This document shows, piece by piece, positions 61,317-64,000 of a stretch of DNA of 64,000 nucleotides (its first letter is position 1; each line of letters opens with the position of its first letter). The notes beneath the pieces were generated by a model. That model had not been told where the DNA came from and searched no databases. It saw only the letters and a list, made by a program, of their open reading frames with translations. A program made the translations under genes and the position numbers. The stretch lies in contig CM055737.1 in assembly GCA_029465975.1 (NCBI GenBank), forward strand, positions 18,568,706 to 18,632,705. Direction: 5' to 3'. The stretch is from Dallia pectoralis. Its lineage: Eukaryota > Chordata > Actinopteri > Esociformes > Umbridae.

Positions 61317-63671
61317 ATCTCGGAAGCCAAGCAGGGTCGGGCTTGGTTAGTACTTGGATGGGAGACCGCCTAGGAATATCTAGTGTTGTAAGCATTTTGT
61401 TATTTTCTTGGCGGGAAGAAACAATCAATCAAAAAGTTAATTATGCAGTGAAGAAATCAATAAGAGCTGTATTTCAACTGTTCTAATAGCTTACGGCCAC
61501 ACCACCCTGAAAACGCCCGATCTCGGAAACCAAACAGGGTCGGGCTTGGTTAGTACTTGGATGGGAGACCGCCTGGAATATCTAGTGTTGTAAGCATTTT
61601 GTTATTTTCTTGGCGGGAAGAAACAATCAATCAAAAAGTTAATTATGCAGTGAAGAAATCAATAAGAGCTGTAATTTCAACTTTTCTAATAGCTTACGGC
61701 CACACCACCCTGAAAACGCCCGATCTCGTCTGATCTCGGAAGCCAAACAGGGTTGGGCTTGGTTAGTACTTGGATGGGAGACCGCCTAGGAATATCTAGT
61801 GTTGTAAGCATTTTGTTATTTTCATGGCGGGAAGAAACAATCAATCAAAAAGTTAATTATGCAGTGAAGAAATCAATAAGAGCTGTAATTTCAACTTGTC
61901 TAATATCGCTTACGGCCACACCACCCTGAAAACGCCCGATCTCGTCTGATCTCGGAAGCCAAGCAGGGTCGGGCTTGGTTAGTACTTGGATGGGAGACCG
62001 CCTAGGAATATCTAGTGTTGTAAGCATTTTGTTATTTTCTTGGCGGGAAGAAACAATCAATCAAAAAGTTAATAATGCAGTGAAGAAATCAATAAGAGCT
62101 GTAATTTCAACTTTTCTAATAGCTTACGGCCACACCACCCGATCTCGGAAGCCAAACAGGGTCGGGCTTGGTTAGTACTTGGATGGGAGACCGCCTAGTA
62201 ATATCTAGTGTTGTAAGCATTTTGTTATTTTCTTGGCGGGAAGAAACAATCAATCAAAAAGTTAATTATGCAGTGAAGAAATCAATAAGAGCTGTAATTT
62301 CAACTTTTCTAATAGCTTACGGCCACACCACCCTGAAAACGCCCGATCTCGTCTGATCTCGGAAGCCAAACAGGGTCGGGCTTGGTTAGTACTTGGATGG
62401 GAGACCGCCTAGGAATATCTAGTGTTGTAAGCATTTTGTTATTTTCATGGCGGGAAGAAACAATCAATCAAAAAGTTAATTATGCAGTGAAGAAATCAAT
62501 AAGAGCTGTAATTTCAACTTTCTAATAGCTTACGGCCACACCACCCTGAAAACGCCCGATCTTGGAAGCCAAACAGGGTCGGGCTTGGTTAGTACTTGGA
62601 TGGGAGACCGCCTAGGAATATCTAGTGTTGTAAGCATTTTGTTATTTTCTTGGCGGGAAGAAACAATCAATCAAAAAGTTAATTATGCAGTGAAGAAATC
62701 AATAAGAGCTGTATTTTCAAATGTTCTAATACCCTACGGCCACACCACCCTGAAAACGCCTGATCTCGGAAACCAAACAGGGTCGGGCTTGGTTAGTACT
62801 TGGATGGGAGACCGCCTAGGAATATCTAGTGTTGTAAGCATTTTGTTATTTTCATGGCGGGAAGAAACAATCAATCAAAAAGTTAATTATGCAGTGAAGA
62901 AATCAATAAGAGCTGTATTTTCAAATGTTCTAATACTTACGGCCACACCACCCTGAAAACGCCTGATCTCGGAAACCAAACAGGGTCGGGCTTGGTTAGT
63001 ACTTGGATGGGAGACCGCCTAGTAATATCTAGTGTTGTAAGCATTTTGTTATTTTCATGGCGGGAAGAAACAATCAATCAAAAAGTTAATTATGCAGTGA
63101 AGAAATCAATAAGAGCTGTAATTTCAACTTTTCTAATAGCTTACGGCCACACCACCCTGAAAACGCCCGATCTCGTCTGATCTCGGAAGCCAAGCAGGGT
63201 CGGGCTTGGTTAGTACTTGGATGGGAGACCGCCTAGGAATATCTAGTGTTGTAAGCATTTTGTTATTTTCTTGGCGGGAAGAAACAATCAATCAAAAAGT
63301 TAATTATGCAGTGAAGAAATCAATAACAGCTGTATTTTCAAATGTTCTAATACCCTACGGCCACACCACCCTGAAAACGCCTGATCTCGGAAACCAAACA
63401 GGGTCGGGCTTGGTTAGTACTTGGATGGGAGACCGCCTAGGAATATCTAGTGTTGTAAGCATTTTGTTATTTTCTTGGCGGGAAGAAACAATCAATCAAA
63501 AAGTTAATTATGCAGTGAAGAAATCAATAAGAGCTGTAATTTCAACTTTTCTAATAGCTTACGGCCACACCACCCTGAAAACGCCTCTCGTCTGATCTCG
63601 GAAGCCAAACAGGGTCGGGCTTGGTTAGTACTTGGATGGGAGACCGCCTAGGAATATCTAGTGTTGTAAGC

Positions 63672-63767
63672 ATTTTGTTATTTTCATGGCGGGAAGAAAC
63701 AATCAATCAAAAAGTTAATTATGCAGTGAAGAAATCAATAAGAGCTGTAATTTCAACTTTTCTAATA
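63672..63767 (+). other. Representative 5S intergenic spacer, 96 bp
   Basis: Typical spacer: terminator T runs, TGGCGGGAAGAAACAATC, AAAAAGTTAATTATGCAG, TGAAGAAATCAATAAGAGC, then a pyrimidine-rich stretch ending TCTAATA at the gene start. Two main versions exist just upstream of the gene, AATTTCAACTTTTCTAATA before full genes and ATTTTCAAATGTTCTAATA before most short genes. Clear upstream TATA or other factor sites are not evident. Confidence 0.7.
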
Positions 63768-63885
63768 GCTTACGGCCACACCACCCTGAAAACGCCCGAT
63801 CTCGTCTGATCTCGGAAGCCAAGCAGGGTCGGGCTTGGTTAGTACTTGGATGGGAGACCGCCTAGGAATATCTAGTGTTGTAAGC
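63768..63885 (+). rRNA. 5S rRNA gene (representative full-length plus-strand unit)
   Basis: 118 nt from GCTTACGG to GTAAGC, matching the most common sequence of the array. Compared with the general vertebrate 5S I recall, it differs mainly by transitions: GAAAACGCCC for GAGCACGCCC-like sequence, GCCAAG for GCTAAG, GGGCTTGG for GGGCCTGG, and CCTAGGAATATCTAG for CCTGGGAATACCAGG. The last pair of changes lets helix IV form in a shifted register (CTAG with CTAG). Confidence 0.92.
63817..63864 (+). promoter_or_regulatory. Pol III type 1 internal control region (representative)
   Basis: A box at gene nt 50-64 (AGCCAAGCAGGGTCG, one change from the vertebrate consensus), intermediate element at nt 67-72 (CTTGGT), and C box at nt 80-97 (TGGATGGGAGACCGCCTA). 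This is the TFIIIA binding region. It is the best-conserved part of the unit across the window, including in the short genes. Confidence 0.8.
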
Positions 63886-63886
63886 A

Positions 63887-63890
63887 TTTT
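63887..63890 (+). terminator. Pol III terminator (representative)
   Basis: TTTT one base after the gene, followed 4 bp later by a second TTTT (CATTTTGTTATTTTC). The same pair follows almost every gene; exceptions are 12476-12592, 16704-16820 and the hAT-interrupted gene. Confidence 0.85.
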
Positions 63891-64000
63891 GTTATTTTCT
63901 TGGCGGGAAGAAACAATCAATCAAAAAGTTAATTATGCAGTGAAGAAATCAATAACAGCTGTATTTTCAAATGTTCTAATACCCTACGGCCACACCACCC

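Larger units (their letters stand above)
61317..64000 (+). rRNA. 5S rRNA tandem array, plus strand, block 4 (about 13 genes)
   Basis: Starts inside a gene (61317-61393). Full-length genes are 61692-61809, 61908-62025, 62315-62432, 63139-63256, 63557-63671 (3 nt short) and 63768-63885. Short forms are 61489-61595, 62122-62218 (97 nt, the largest loss in this block: CACCACCC joined to GATCTCGG), 62528-62635, 62732-62839, 62935-63042 and 63353-63460. A partial gene runs off the end (63982-64000). Confidence 0.92.

Overview
The window is almost entirely a tandem array of 5S ribosomal RNA genes from a vertebrate, most likely a teleost fish of the carp/zebrafish group. Each unit is a 5S gene of about 118 nt plus a spacer of about 96 bp, giving a period near 214 bp. 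Shortened units have a period near 204 bp. I estimate 250-260 units. The RNA Pol III internal control region and a TTTT terminator are preserved in nearly all of them. Compact spacers, very high copy number and a 5S-specific Mutsu-type retrotransposon resemble what I recall of the zebrafish maternal (oocyte) 5S locus. The species and the maternal assignment are inference.

Layout. (1) 1-37260: 5S genes on the minus strand. The first 3.4 kb is built from a higher-order repeat of six genes (about 1254 bp). A 1878-bp non-autonomous hAT DNA transposon with a perfect 8-bp target duplication sits at 3428-5305. The rest of the arm carries nested segmental duplications with offsets of about 1.06, 1.67, 4.2 and 5.04 kb. 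(2) 37261-37760: a 500-N assembly gap. (3) 37761-64000: the same genes on the plus strand, with a 650-bp solo LTR at 46287-46936 (TTAT duplication), a 5.4-kb Mutsu-like non-LTR retrotransposon at 48702-54106 inserted inside a 5S gene, and a second 500-N gap at 60817-61316.

The plus half contains blocks that are inverted copies of minus-half blocks in mirrored order (C-B-A, gap, A'-B'-C'). The strand switch is therefore either a real large inverted duplication or an overlapping contig or haplotig scaffolded in reverse. The gap prevents a decision.

The only protein-coding content I can support is the retrotransposon: ORF1 with zinc knuckles, and ORF2 with an APE-type endonuclease, reverse transcriptase and a C-terminal CCHC motif. 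Both ORFs are broken by frameshifts, but every break is a loss of one (once two) bases in or beside a homopolymer run and no in-frame nonsense codon was found. Consensus error is therefore as likely as decay. Many open frames that run across the 5S repeats are by-products of the repeat sequence and are not genes. No previously undescribed protein system was found. The most interesting content is array evolution: 5S-targeted insertion, recurrent small deletions beside the target site, and the mirrored block structure.
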